The notes under the pieces are model-generated. The model did not search any database. It had not been told where the DNA came from and worked only from the letters and a program-made list of their open reading frames with translations. Source: JBGTCD01 sp041749015 (GTDB taxonomy: Bacteria; Bacteroidota; Bacteroidia; Cytophagales; Cyclobacteriaceae). Taken from it: a stretch of 64,000 bases of DNA. The position numbers and the translations under genes are program-made. Shown here piece by piece: positions 1-8,753 of this stretch (positions are counted from its first letter, which is position 1; each line of letters starts with the position of its first letter). The stretch is taken from assembly GCA_041749015.1 (NCBI GenBank), contig JBGTCD010000064.1:153931-217930 (forward strand). The letters run 5' to 3'.

Positions 1-2008
1 CCGGGAATAAGGTTTCATGGATCAGGGAGGACTTGCCTGAGCCCGATACGCCTGATACCAGTGTGAGCGTACCCAAGGGAATTTTCACAGACACATTTTT
101 CAGATTATGGCCCCTGGCGCCTTTTAGTTCCAAATACTTCCCCGTTCCCTTTCTTCGGGTCTTCGGGACTTTGATGGCCTCCTCCCCGCGAAGGTAGGCG
201 GCCGTAACCCCCTGACCTTTGAGCAATTCATCCGGAGAACCTGCTGCCATAATCCTTCCGCCATGTCTGCCGGCACCGGGACCAATATCCAGTATAAAGT
301 CGGAGGCCAGCATCATGTCCCGGTCATGCTCTACCACGATCACAGTATTGCCCAGGTCCCGGAGGTCTTTCAGTGCCTGGATCAGTCTCATATTATCCCG
401 CTGGTGCAGTCCAATGCTGGGCTCATCCAAAATGTAAAGGACCCCCACTAATTGCGTTCCGATCTGGGTAGCCAGCCGTATCCGTTGGGCCTCACCGCCT
501 GAAAGGGTACGGAGCGGCCGATTGAGTTGTAAATAGCCAAGGCCCACGTTCATTAAAAATGACAGGCGCTTTCTGATTTCCTTTAGGACTTCTGCACCAA
601 TCCTGTTTTGAGTTTCCGATAGCCTTGATTCTATATCTATAAACCACTCTGTAAGATGGGCGAGGTCCATCTCAGCCAACTCAGAGATATTCTTGTCGGC
701 AATTTTATAATGCAATGCCTCTTTCCTGAGCCTGCCACCGCCACAACCCGGGCAAACATTAGTGGTGGTAAACTCTTCTACCCATTGGCGAATTTTATCA
801 GAAATTCCGTTTTCCTTTTGCTTCTCCAAAAAATTTATAATCCCTTCAAATTTGGTGTTCCAATCTGTGCCCGGATATTTGACCGAGCTCACAGCAACAG
901 GAACATCATCGCCATATAGCAAGGTATGCACTACCTCATCAGGAATATTTTTCAGAGGGGTGGTGAGGCTTAATTTTTTACGTTTGAGGATGGCTTCTAC
1001 CTTCTTAAAAATCCATATATCCCGGTATTCACCTAATGGTGCTATTGCCCCCCTGCTGATGCTTAGATTCCTGTCAGGAATCACCATCTCCTCTGATATT
1101 TCCTGGATTACGCCGAGACCATTGCAGGTAGGGCAGGCCCCATACGGGGAATTGAATGAAAACAGGTTTGGGGCAGGATCATCGTAGGCAAGGCCACTTT
1201 CAGCATCCATCAAATTTTTGGAAAAATAGGAAACCTGATCTTCCTCATCCATGACCATTATAACCCCTTTTCCCTCTTTCATGGCTGTTTGTATGGTGCT
1301 GGTCACACGTGATCTGCTTTTTTCGTTGACCTCAATACGATCCACCACCACCTCAATATCATGGGTTTTATACCGGTCCACCTGCATTTTAGGGGTCAAT
1401 TCCATCATCTCCCCATCCACTCTTACCTTGCTGTAACCGCTTTTAATAATCTGCTGAAAAAGCTCCCTGTAGTGCCCCTTTCTTCCTTTTACAACCGGAG
1501 CTAAAACGGAAATTTTCCTGCCTGAAAAACCACTTAAAATCCGGGCTCTGATTTGCTCTTCCGTTTGCCGCTCCATCTTATTACCGGATAAATAAGAATA
1601 GGCCTCTCCTGCCCGTGCAAAAAGCAATCGCAGAAAGTCGTACACCTCCGTGACCGTACCGACGGTAGACCGGGGGTTACGGGAGGTTGTTTTTTGCTCA
1701 ATGGAGATCACCGGACTAAGTCCGTTGATTTTGTCTACATCGGGGCGCTCCAGATTGCCTAAAAAAGAGCGGGCATAAGCAGAGAAACTTTCCATATACC
1801 TGCGCTGCCCCTCTGCATAAATGGTGTCAAAAGCGAGGGAGGATTTGCCGCTTCCACTGATCCCTGTGATTACCACAAGTTTGTTTCTGGGAAGGGTGAC
1901 ATTAATATTTTTTAAATTATGCTCCCTGGCCCCGATGATCTCCAGGGTATCATGTCCTGTCTGGTCTTTAAATTTGATGGTTTTTGTAGGGGTTTCCTGG
2001 GCCTTCAT
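1..2008 (-). CDS. uvrA: Excinuclease ABC subunit A, 3' end cut by window
   Basis: UvrA is the ATP-driven damage-recognition subunit of nucleotide excision repair; it loads UvrB on DNA in the cytoplasm. About 669 residues are present from an ATG at 2006-2008; the family is usually about 940-950 residues, so the C-terminal ABC domain lies beyond base 1. Visible in order: first Walker A GISGSGKSS (about residues 49-57), two zinc-module Cys pairs (CPTCNG, then CPGCGGG), the ABC signature LSGGEAQR and the second Walker A GVSGSGKSS just before the cut. The two zinc modules and double ABC layout are diagnostic. It follows the aldo/keto reductase gene on the same strand after a gap of about 110 bp. 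Confidence 0.97.
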   Translation of the reverse strand, partial: MKAQETPTKTIKFKDQTGHDTLEIIGAREHNLKNINVTLPRNKLVVITGISGSGKSSLAFDTIYAEGQRRYMESFSAYARSFLGNLERPDVDKINGLSPVISIEQKTTSRNPRSTVGTVTEVYDFLRLLFARAGEAYSYLSGNKMERQTEEQIRARILSGFSGRKISVLAPVVKGRKGHYRELFQQIIKSGYSKVRVDGEMMELTPKMQVDRYKTHDIEVVVDRIEVNEKSRSRVTSTIQTAMKEGKGVIMVMDEEDQVSYFSKNLMDAESGLAYDDPAPNLFSFNSPYGACPTCNGLGVIQEISEEMVIPDRNLSISRGAIAPLGEYRDIWIFKKVEAILKRKKLSLTTPLKNIPDEVVHTLLYGDDVPVAVSSVKYPGTDWNTKFEGIINFLEKQKENGISDKIRQWVEEFTTTNVCPGCGGGRLRKEALHYKIADKNISELAEMDLAHLTEWFIDIESRLSETQNRIGAEVLKEIRKRLSFLMNVGLGYLQLNRPLRTLSGGEAQRIRLATQIGTQLVGVLYILDEPSIGLHQRDNMRLIQALKDLRDLGNTVIVVEHDRDMMLASDFILDIGPGAGRHGGRIMAAGSPDELLKGQGVTAAYLRGEEAIKVPKTRRKGTGKYLELKGARGHNLKNVSVKIPLGTLTLVSGVSGSGKSSLIHETLFP

Positions 2009-2122
2009 GTGGGTCTTTTTCCTTTGGATAACAACCAAACCGCAAAGATGACTCCATCTAAGGGGAAAAACAATTCATCTTATAAAATGAGAATAGGAAA
2101 ATACTCCTTTTATCAAGGAAGA

Positions 2123-3004
2123 CTATGGAACATCTCTTCCTTTTACGGCCTTAAGCATGGCAAACCAATCCTGGGTGCTGAGTTTTTTTCCGGTCACCTC
2201 TGCATATTCCTGTAACCGCTCAATGTTCATAGTGCCTAAAACCGGAAAAATATTGCCCGGATGGGCTAAGAGCCAGGCGAGCAATAATTGCGCGAGGGTC
2301 ATATCATAATCTGCCGCCATAAATTTCAGGGCACTTCTGAGTTCCTGCAGGGAGGGATCATCATCTGTGAAAATTTTGCCTCCCCCCAAAGGCGACCAGG
2401 CCATCGGTGCAATATCATTGGTCATGAGATAGTCTATGGTGCCGTCAAAAAGAGGCTGGTGATGCATCAGGGATATTTCAATTTGATTAGTAACCAGTGG
2501 CAGTTCAAGTGATGATCTCAACACCTCTGTTTGAGCAGGTGTGAAATTAGAGACTCCGAAATTTTTTACTTTACCTTCTTTTCGAAGCTTAGTGAATGCA
2601 GAATTGACCTCGTCAGGATTTATTAAAGGGCTTGGACGGTGGAGGAGGAGCAGATCCAGCTTCTCTATCCTCAGCATTTTTAAAGAGTTTTCTGCCGATG
2701 CCACTATGTGCTCTTTGCTCAGGTCATAATGTTTGATCCGGTGATGCGGCCTTTGGTCCGAGACTAGTTTTATACCGCATTTGGTTATGTGTTGCGCTTT
2801 TAATTTTTCAGATGCTGGCAGACTTTGAAAAGCCCCGCCGAATATTTCTTCGCAGGTATAGGCTCCATAGATATCAGCATGGTCAAAAGTAGTTACCCCT
2901 GAGTCTATGGCAGCCTGTATCAGATGGGTCAATTCCTTTTGGGAGGTGGAGGGCTTCAGCCGCCACATGCCAAGGGAAATCCTGGAAATGATTGTATCCA
3001 ACAT
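2123..3004 (-). CDS. Aldo/keto reductase (YdhF-like)
   Basis: A 293-residue NAD(P)H-dependent aldo/keto reductase with the usual TIM-barrel length. Catalytic residues are recognisable: D41 and Y46 in FDHADIYG, a Lys in HITKCGIK and the His of LLLHRPSP. The C-terminal part (LGTMNIERL) resembles the cofactor-binding end of the YdhF group. It lies 57 bp downstream of the purine nucleoside phosphorylase gene on the same strand and could be the last gene of the ArsS-containing operon. There it might reduce an aldehyde or sugar carbonyl, but that is inference from position only. The substrate is unknown. Confidence 0.9.
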   Translation of the reverse strand: MLDTIISRISLGMWRLKPSTSQKELTHLIQAAIDSGVTTFDHADIYGAYTCEEIFGGAFQSLPASEKLKAQHITKCGIKLVSDQRPHHRIKHYDLSKEHIVASAENSLKMLRIEKLDLLLLHRPSPLINPDEVNSAFTKLRKEGKVKNFGVSNFTPAQTEVLRSSLELPLVTNQIEISLMHHQPLFDGTIDYLMTNDIAPMAWSPLGGGKIFTDDDPSLQELRSALKFMAADYDMTLAQLLLAWLLAHPGNIFPVLGTMNIERLQEYAEVTGKKLSTQDWFAMLKAVKGRDVP

Positions 3005-3061
3005 TAATCGGTTGGGGTTGGGTAATGTGGTGTAATATACAAATTAGAGCCCTATTCTATA

Positions 3062-3880
3062 TCAGTCTTTCAATTGTTGAATCAGGCCTGTGAATAGTTT
3101 AGTCAATAGAGGGTCAGCCTTACCCGCTATGGCGATGATCTCTGAAATATCTATGGGCTGCAGATGTTCAGGATTGCAATCATCGGTAAGGACTGAAATG
3201 GCGCAACAAGGGATTGAGCAATGATTGGCTACAATAACCTCCGGCACAGTGCTCATACCCACCGCATCAGCACCGATTTTCTTAAGAAAGCGGTATTCAG
3301 CCCTGGTTTCGAGGTTGGGGCCAAGCACAGCAGCATAAACTCCCTTTCTCATATTGATGCCAAGATCCTCGCCAATATTCATGAGATGTTCGTTCATAGT
3401 CGCATCATAAGGCGCGCTCATATCAGGAAATCTGGGGCCCTGCTCGTCAAGATTAGGCCCTCTGAGCGGATTATCCGGAAGCAGGTTAATATGATCCTCT
3501 ATGACCATCATCTCACCTTTAGACCACTGGGGATTCAGGCTGCCTGCAGCATTGGAGATCAACAATTTCTGAACACCAAGAGCCTTCATCACCCTTACCG
3601 GAAAGGTAACCTGCTGCATGGTATAGCCCTCATAATAAGCAAAACGGCCCTGCATGGCCAGCACATTTACCCCATTGATCTTTCCGAAGATCAGTTTTCC
3701 ATGATGGGTTTCTACCGTAGAAACAGGGAAGTGCGGAATAACATCATAAGGAACAAATAGAGGGTCCTCAATTTCCTTAACAAATAAATTCCCCAGCCCT
3801 GTGCCGAGAATCACCCCTATCTGGGGATTTACAATTCCTTTACTTTTTAGAAATTCCTGGGCCGCAAGTATTTTTTCCAA
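3062..3880 (-). CDS. Purine nucleoside phosphorylase, trimeric (PNP family 2)
   Basis: A 272-residue phosphorylase that splits purine nucleosides to base and (deoxy)ribose-1-phosphate. Family signs: GVILGTGLG near the N terminus (phosphate loop), the ETHHGKL segment, MQGRFAYYEGY, SNAAGSLN, GPNLETRAEYR and GMSTVPE. Length is normal for the trimeric type. It starts 12 bp after the stop of the ArsS-like radical SAM gene, so the two are almost surely co-transcribed. An attractive inference is that it removes adenine from the 5'-arseno-5'-deoxyadenosine made by ArsS, giving an arsenoribose-1-phosphate. Ordinary purine salvage is the alternative. Confidence 0.93.
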   Translation of the reverse strand: MEKILAAQEFLKSKGIVNPQIGVILGTGLGNLFVKEIEDPLFVPYDVIPHFPVSTVETHHGKLIFGKINGVNVLAMQGRFAYYEGYTMQQVTFPVRVMKALGVQKLLISNAAGSLNPQWSKGEMMVIEDHINLLPDNPLRGPNLDEQGPRFPDMSAPYDATMNEHLMNIGEDLGINMRKGVYAAVLGPNLETRAEYRFLKKIGADAVGMSTVPEVIVANHCSIPCCAISVLTDDCNPEHLQPIDISEIIAIAGKADPLLTKLFTGLIQQLKD

Positions 3881-3892
3881 ATGTAAGAATGT

Positions 3893-4951
3893 TTAGTTGA
3901 CGGTAGCTCCCTGGCAACTGGAGCCTGCTCCGGCTGTGCAGCCGTAGCAATGCTGCCCTACAATGATTTCCCTCTTATTCAATTCATTTTGATCAAAACT
4001 GCTGATGTGCTGGTGTTGCTCCGGAGCCACTTTCAATTCCAGCATTTGATTGAAATCACAATCATACAGAAATCCCAAATAATCTACAGAAATCGTATTG
4101 CGGCACATAAGGCCTTCTACTGCAGCAGGATTGAAGGCGGCAACCAGCTTGTCCATATATTCTTCATAATTATCTGTGGCCACCAGATAGTCTAAAAATC
4201 TGCTGATTGGCAGGTTGGTGATGGTAAACAAACTATTGAAAACAATCCCATAGTTTTTGTGGAGTTCTTTTTTGAAGTCATTCTCAAGCTGGGCTTGTGC
4301 GCCCGGCAGGAATGCCCCACTTGGATTATAAACCAGATCCAAAAAAAGGCTGCTGCCTTCCTGCCCATAGCCCACCGCATTGAGCATTTGCAGGGCTTCG
4401 ATAGAAGATTTAAACACCCCCTGGCCCCTTTGCCTGTCGGTCTTATCGGCCTGATAAAAAGGCAATGATGAAATGACTCTGACGCCATGTTTCTTAAAAA
4501 AATCAGGGAGGTCATGGTATTTGGGGTTGGCCAGAATAATCGTAAGATTGGAACGCACAATCACCTCCTCTACCCCTGTCTTTTTGATCTCCTCGACAAA
4601 CCACCTGAAATCAGGGTTCATCTCCGGAGCACCCCCGGTGAGGTCTACGGTTTTTATTTGTTGGGACCTCATGACCTCAAGGCATTGGCCCATGGTCTCA
4701 CGGGTCATGATTTCCTTTCGATCAGGGCCTGCATCTACATGGCAGTGTTTGCATACCTGATTGCACATATAGCCTACGTTGATCTGGAAGATTTCAAGCT
4801 CTGTAGGCTTCAGCGGTTGGTGTCCGCAGGTTTTCAGGCTTTGTTTAAAAGTAGGCAAGCCTCCAATCTGGAATATCCCATTGCTGAGAAACTCAATTTG
4901 ATTTTCTGTAGAGGCTAATAAATGTTGCCTTGCTTTTAACGATTTCTCCAT
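3893..4951 (-). CDS. arsS: Arsenosugar biosynthesis radical SAM protein ArsS-like
   Basis: A 352-residue radical S-adenosylmethionine enzyme. The CxxxCxxC cluster motif is at C63, C67, C70 (CNQVCKHC), followed by the SAM-binding DLTGGAPEM strand. The C-terminal domain (DUF3641 type) ends in a second Cys group, C335, C338 and C346, near the terminus. This arrangement matches the family called ArsS, which transfers the 5'-deoxyadenosyl group of SAM to a methylated arsenical in arsenosugar formation. The start ATG overlaps the stop of the AhpD-like gene as TAATG, and the PNP gene follows after 12 bp. No arsM methyltransferase gene is seen in the window. The assignment rests on domain layout and partner genes. 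Confidence 0.88.
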   Translation of the reverse strand: MEKSLKARQHLLASTENQIEFLSNGIFQIGGLPTFKQSLKTCGHQPLKPTELEIFQINVGYMCNQVCKHCHVDAGPDRKEIMTRETMGQCLEVMRSQQIKTVDLTGGAPEMNPDFRWFVEEIKKTGVEEVIVRSNLTIILANPKYHDLPDFFKKHGVRVISSLPFYQADKTDRQRGQGVFKSSIEALQMLNAVGYGQEGSSLFLDLVYNPSGAFLPGAQAQLENDFKKELHKNYGIVFNSLFTITNLPISRFLDYLVATDNYEEYMDKLVAAFNPAAVEGLMCRNTISVDYLGFLYDCDFNQMLELKVAPEQHQHISSFDQNELNKREIIVGQHCYGCTAGAGSSCQGATVN

Positions 4952-5286
4952 TACATAGATAGTTTTTTCACTTTATTCATCATTTGTACGCCATGTACCA
5001 AAGAGGCCCCACCTCTGATCGCTGCTGCTACATGTACGGCTTCCATCATTTGCTTTTCATTGCAGCCTTTTTCCAGGGAATCGGTTGAGTAAGCATCAAT
5101 ACAGTAAGGGCACTGAACTGCATGGGCCACTGCCAAAGCAATGAGAGATTTTTCGCGGGCGGTCAGAGCCCCTTCTTCAAAAACATGGCCATACCAATCA
5201 AAGAATTTTTTTGCTGCCTCTTCGCCAAATTCCCCGATATCTCCAAATTTTTTAAGGTCTGCCGGATCGTAATAAGTTTTTTGCAT
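4951..5286 (-). CDS. Arsenosugar-associated peroxidase-like (carboxymuconolactone decarboxylase fold)
   Basis: A 111-residue member of the AhpD/carboxymuconolactone decarboxylase fold with the CxxC pair C59-P-Y-C62 in AHAVQCPYCIDAYS and the helix EAVHVAAAIRGGASLVHG. This small protein type is the usual neighbour of ArsS genes. The fold supports a thiol-disulfide or peroxidase-like role in the cytoplasm, but its exact job in arsenosugar formation is not known. It is the first gene of the set and overlaps arsS by one base (TAATG), which implies coupled translation. An 18-bp palindrome lies upstream at 5384-5401. Confidence 0.88.
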   Translation of the reverse strand: MQKTYYDPADLKKFGDIGEFGEEAAKKFFDWYGHVFEEGALTAREKSLIALAVAHAVQCPYCIDAYSTDSLEKGCNEKQMMEAVHVAAAIRGGASLVHGVQMMNKVKKLSM

Positions 5287-5383
5287 TTGTGGTTAATTTA
5301 TAATGAAAAATAGTTTTTCCGCATCAAAAACCGCAGTTGAGCAGGTAATCCAACCTAAAGTAACAACCCTTAAAATTAAATTG

Positions 5384-5401
5384 TTGTCAAATTTTTGACA
5401 A
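5384..5401. promoter_or_regulatory. 18-bp perfect palindrome between lytic transglycosylase and ars-type operon
   Basis: TTGTCAAA, a TT spacer, then TTTGACAA form a perfect inverted repeat about 98 bp upstream of the AhpD-like start codon and three bases after the stop of the upstream gene. The tiny spacer and AT-rich arms fit a dimeric regulator's operator better than an intrinsic terminator, but a weak terminator is possible. No regulator gene is adjacent. Confidence 0.4.
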
Positions 5402-5404
5402 TAA

Positions 5405-6349
5405 TCAATTAAGTGGGATCGCAATCTCATACCTCTGCCCAATATTGACTGTAAGCCTGTCAGTCCTGAGCCAGGGATTATGCCTTTTCAGCAACTTAAT
5501 GTTAATGCCCTGTTCAATAGCGAATTCGGTCAGGTCAGGAATGGTTTTGGTAATCTGAATCACATTAACTTCTTCAGGTTTATATACATGCTCCTCGTCA
5601 ATAATAAATCCATAATCCGGTAGATTTTCCATGATTTCCTTGATGGCAATGATCCTAAAAACATATCTGGAGGTTTCTTCATTAAGCATCAGATCATAAA
5701 AATTACTGACTTTTTGATTTTCAAAAGCTCTGTTGAGACCGGCAATACCACGATTATAAGAGGCGGCTGCGGCCGTCCAACTGCCAAATTTTGCATAGGC
5801 ATTCTTTAGATACGTACAAGCAGCCTCTGTGGATTTTACCGGATCATAGCGCTCATCTACCTCACGGTTGATCTCCAGGCCTAATTCTTTTCCCGCCGAA
5901 GCGATGATCTGCCAGTATCCCACGGCATTTCTGGGTGATATCTCATTGGCCAGACCACTTTCTATTACAGGGAGATATTTAAAATCTGCCGGCACCCCCT
6001 CCCGGGCCAGGATTTCCTCCATCACAGGAAACCAGCGGTGGCTTCTCTTTATTAATCCAATGGTATTGCTATGCCAATAAGTGTTGATGTGCAATTCCCT
6101 GTCGAACCGCTCCCTGACATCAGGTATTTGTAAAGGCACCAACTCCCCGGCAAAAATCAAATTTTCCCGTATGGGAAGGGATCGGGCTATGGCAGAGTTG
6201 GTGATCCCCATTTCAGGAGGGGCATTGTAGGCCTCTGCCGTTTTAGAAATACGGGTATGCTTTCTGTTACGCTCATTTATCTGGATGTAAACAAGAGTAA
6301 CAGCAATGGAAAATAGGGCGGCCAGTAAAGCTACAAATCTCAAAATCAA
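5405..6349 (-). CDS. Membrane-anchored lytic transglycosylase (MltD-like)
   Basis: A 314-residue murein lytic transglycosylase. Residues 1-22 form a hydrophobic N-terminal anchor or signal. The SLT domain covers about residues 100-220, with the catalytic Glu as E130 in PVIESGL, then AVGYWQI and the AAASYNRG motif. A LysM-like tail (about 255-314) would bind peptidoglycan. It cleaves glycan strands in the periplasm to form 1,6-anhydromuropeptides. The start overlaps the stop of the LOG-family gene by four bases (ATGA), so the pair is probably one transcript. Confidence 0.9.
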   Translation of the reverse strand: MILRFVALLAALFSIAVTLVYIQINERNRKHTRISKTAEAYNAPPEMGITNSAIARSLPIRENLIFAGELVPLQIPDVRERFDRELHINTYWHSNTIGLIKRSHRWFPVMEEILAREGVPADFKYLPVIESGLANEISPRNAVGYWQIIASAGKELGLEINREVDERYDPVKSTEAACTYLKNAYAKFGSWTAAAASYNRGIAGLNRAFENQKVSNFYDLMLNEETSRYVFRIIAIKEIMENLPDYGFIIDEEHVYKPEEVNVIQITKTIPDLTEFAIEQGINIKLLKRHNPWLRTDRLTVNIGQRYEIAIPLN

Positions 6350-7104
6350 AAATTAGGTGAAAGCAGATATTTGGAGTAGAAATCATCAATCACTTTAACA
6401 GCTTCAGTTGGCGTTTCTACGACGTTAAAAAGCTCGAGGTCCTCCTCATTGATGTTATTTTCTTCGGTTAGCAAGGTATCCTTTATCCAGTCGATAAGAC
6501 CGCTCCAATAGCGCTTACCGACCAATACGATTGGAAACCTTCCGATCTTTTTGGTTTGGATGAGTGTAAGGGCCTCAAACATTTCATCAAGGGTACCGAA
6601 TCCGCCAGGCATAACAATAAATCCCTGTGAGTATTTTACGAACATCACTTTTCGTACAAAGAAATAATCAAAAGTGATCAGCTTGTCCTGATCGATATAA
6701 ATATTATTAAACTGCTCGAACGGCAAGATTATGTTTAGCCCAACGGATTTTCCCCGTTCACTTTTAGCACCTTTATTACCCGCCTCCATGATGCCGGGAC
6801 CCCCGCCGGTAATAACGCCATACCCATGGCGCACCAGCTTGGCTGCAATCTCTTCGGTCACTTTATAGTAGGGATGGTCGGCCTTGGTTCTTGCTGATCC
6901 AAATATAGAAACGCAAGGCCCGATTTTGGCAAGCTTTTCAAAGCCTTCTACAAACTCTGCCATCACCTTAAAAATGACCCAGCTATCAGAGCTTTTGATC
7001 TCATTCCAATCCTTGTCCTTAAAAGCCTGACGAATCTTCTTTTCTTCGTCCATATTATTAACGTTGGCTTTAGGGATTTTTCCTTCTTTTATCTTTTCTT
7101 CCAT
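6346..7104 (-). CDS. LOG-family Rossmann protein (TIGR00730)
   Basis: A 252-residue protein of the lysine-decarboxylase-like/LOG family. It carries GGGPGIMEAGNKGA (residues 101-113) and the diagnostic PGGFGTLDE (166-174). Characterised members hydrolyse nucleoside 5'-monophosphates at the N-glycosidic bond (cytokinin-riboside monophosphate phosphoribohydrolases); the old decarboxylase label is not supported by these motifs. The N-terminal 40 residues are charged and variable. It overlaps the lytic transglycosylase gene by four bases and follows the epimerase gene by 22 bp on the same strand. Confidence 0.9.
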   Translation of the reverse strand: MEEKIKEGKIPKANVNNMDEEKKIRQAFKDKDWNEIKSSDSWVIFKVMAEFVEGFEKLAKIGPCVSIFGSARTKADHPYYKVTEEIAAKLVRHGYGVITGGGPGIMEAGNKGAKSERGKSVGLNIILPFEQFNNIYIDQDKLITFDYFFVRKVMFVKYSQGFIVMPGGFGTLDEMFEALTLIQTKKIGRFPIVLVGKRYWSGLIDWIKDTLLTEENNINEEDLELFNVVETPTEAVKVIDDFYSKYLLSPNF

Positions 7105-7126
7105 GTTTATTTAATCTCTTTAAACA

Positions 7127-8041
7127 TTAATGCCTCAGCAAATCCTCCAATGCAGGGGAAAGCTCGGAAAAATTAAACTTAAATCCAGATTTTTGAATTT
7201 TTTCTGAGGATACCCGATTGCCTCCTAATACAATATTGCCCATTTCTCCGAAAACCAGCCTGATGGCAAATCCAGGTACATTAGGCAAAAAAAGTGGTTT
7301 TTTTAATGTTTTGGCAGCTGCCCTCGTCAGTTCCTTATTAGTAACGGGATTAGGCGCTACGCCGTTGTACGGGCCTATCAAATTTTCATTTTCCATGAGC
7401 CATATAAACATCCTGCACAAATCATCAATATGAATCCAACTCATATATTGCTTGCCACTGCCTAAAGCAGCTCCCAGGCCTAGTTTTATCGGCTTCAAAA
7501 TTTGGGGTAGGGCCCCTCCATCAGGACTCAAAACAATGCCTATCCTTAATTGAGCGGTACGTACTCCAAGGGTTTCTGCCTCGCGGGAGGACTCTTCCCA
7601 TTGCTGCGTCACATCGGCTAAAAAATCCTGCGCTGGGTGTGTTTCTTCCGTAACTAATGGATCACCCGTATCAAAGCCGTAGATGCCAACGGCAGAGGCT
7701 GAGATTAATGATTTGGGTTTTTGTGAAGCATTCTGAATGGCTTCCCGAAGCAGCGCGGTAGATTCTATCCTGCTATCCAGAATCACCTGCTTTCTCTTTT
7801 TTGTCCAGCGTTTGTCAGCTACCCCCGCACCTGCCAAATTGATGATATGCGCCGTGTCTTTGATGGCTTCCTGCTCTATTTTTCCTAATGCAGGATCCCA
7901 GTAATGCACCCGTATATTAGGAATGGTGACCGGATTCCTGCTGAGGTAAGCCACCTTATAGCCTTTTTCCTGCAGCATAGTAGTGAGTCTGCTGCCAATC
8001 AGACCCGTACCACCGGATATCAATATTTTTTCGTTTGTCAT
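7127..8041 (-). CDS. TIGR01777 NAD(P)-dependent epimerase-like protein
   Basis: A 304-residue extended short-chain dehydrogenase/reductase of the TIGR01777 (SDR39U1) family. The nucleotide-binding motif GGTGLIGS is at residues 9-16, followed by YLSRNP, INLAGAGVADKRW and SASAVGIYG, and a C-terminal DUF1731 region (about 250-300, GGNRVSSEKIQKSGFKF). The substrate of this widespread cytosolic family is not known. It heads the run epimerase, LOG protein, transglycosylase. Confidence 0.92.
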   Translation of the reverse strand: MTNEKILISGGTGLIGSRLTTMLQEKGYKVAYLSRNPVTIPNIRVHYWDPALGKIEQEAIKDTAHIINLAGAGVADKRWTKKRKQVILDSRIESTALLREAIQNASQKPKSLISASAVGIYGFDTGDPLVTEETHPAQDFLADVTQQWEESSREAETLGVRTAQLRIGIVLSPDGGALPQILKPIKLGLGAALGSGKQYMSWIHIDDLCRMFIWLMENENLIGPYNGVAPNPVTNKELTRAAAKTLKKPLFLPNVPGFAIRLVFGEMGNIVLGGNRVSSEKIQKSGFKFNFSELSPALEDLLRH

Positions 8042-8126
8042 CTGGGTTGGTTATTACAGACTCTTACGAACCCTTATTGTCAAAAAAGGTTTCAAGGTTT
8101 TTTCAATATAAGAATAAAAATAAAAA

Positions 8127-8146
8127 AGCCGGAATCTCTTCCGGCT
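8127..8146 (-). terminator. Intrinsic terminator of the small lipoprotein gene
   Basis: AGCCGGAA, a TCTC loop and TTCCGGCT form a perfect 8-bp stem. Read on the minus strand the stem is followed by TTTTTTATTTTT, which fits termination just after the lipoprotein stop at 8183. Confidence 0.85.
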
Positions 8147-8182
8147 GATTTGATTTTGATAAAAATTGAATTTACAAAAAAT

Positions 8183-8746
8183 TCATTCCAATTTCTCGTA
8201 GGTCCATTCCTTCGTCTCTTTATCATATCTTACTCTCTCATCAGGAAATTCTATAAATGATTTATTCAGAAAATACCTGTCAACATTTTTATAGTACATC
8301 AGGTCATCCCATAAATACGTTCCCTTTTCTTTAATCTCTTCGACAGACATCATGGGGGTGTTAAAAATCTCCTCAAAATCCAAAAGGTTAAAATCCTGAT
8401 CCACCTTATATTTTCCACCAACTCCTCTTTTATGACCATGTGCATTTCTTGCGGGCCTGATCATATAAAAATAATGGGTGCTATCGCTCGGGTCTATATA
8501 GTAATTTAAGAATTCGAAATCCTTAATAATTTTCACATATAAGTGCCGATACTCATTATAATGCTTTCTTTCTTTAGGTACACCTCTTGGCACTTTGTAG
8601 ATATAGGTAACAATGTTGGTTAAAATGGTGTCCTGAGCTTCCTGTTCGTAGTAGGTAGCAATATCGTACTTCGAATTGGAGTTACATGAAATTAACCCTA
8701 TAAACAGATAGGTGCCAAGAAGAAGGGAAGTGATACTGTTTTTCAT
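8183..8746 (-). CDS. Small lipoprotein of unknown function
   Basis: A 187-residue protein with a hydrophobic signal (residues 4-20) and lipobox LISC, so Cys21 is the probable lipidated residue. The rest is hydrophilic, rich in Tyr and Asp/Glu, without Cys and without a motif I recognise. Its only possible start for export is the ATG at 8744-8746, which sits directly after the T-tract of the hairpin at 8754-8783. It may therefore need read-through from the beta-helix lipoprotein gene or a promoter hidden in that gene. It could belong functionally with the TonB receptor and beta-helix lipoprotein upstream. Confidence 0.75.
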   Translation of the reverse strand: MKNSITSLLLGTYLFIGLISCNSNSKYDIATYYEQEAQDTILTNIVTYIYKVPRGVPKERKHYNEYRHLYVKIIKDFEFLNYYIDPSDSTHYFYMIRPARNAHGHKRGVGGKYKVDQDFNLLDFEEIFNTPMMSVEEIKEKGTYLWDDLMYYKNVDRYFLNKSFIEFPDERVRYDKETKEWTYEKLE

Positions 8747-8753
8747 AAAAAAA

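Noticed and set aside
3221..3760. A 179-codon open frame antisense to the PNP gene
   Set aside because: The other strand encodes a complete, strongly conserved PNP; the antisense product has no domain-like pattern. It is a shadow frame.
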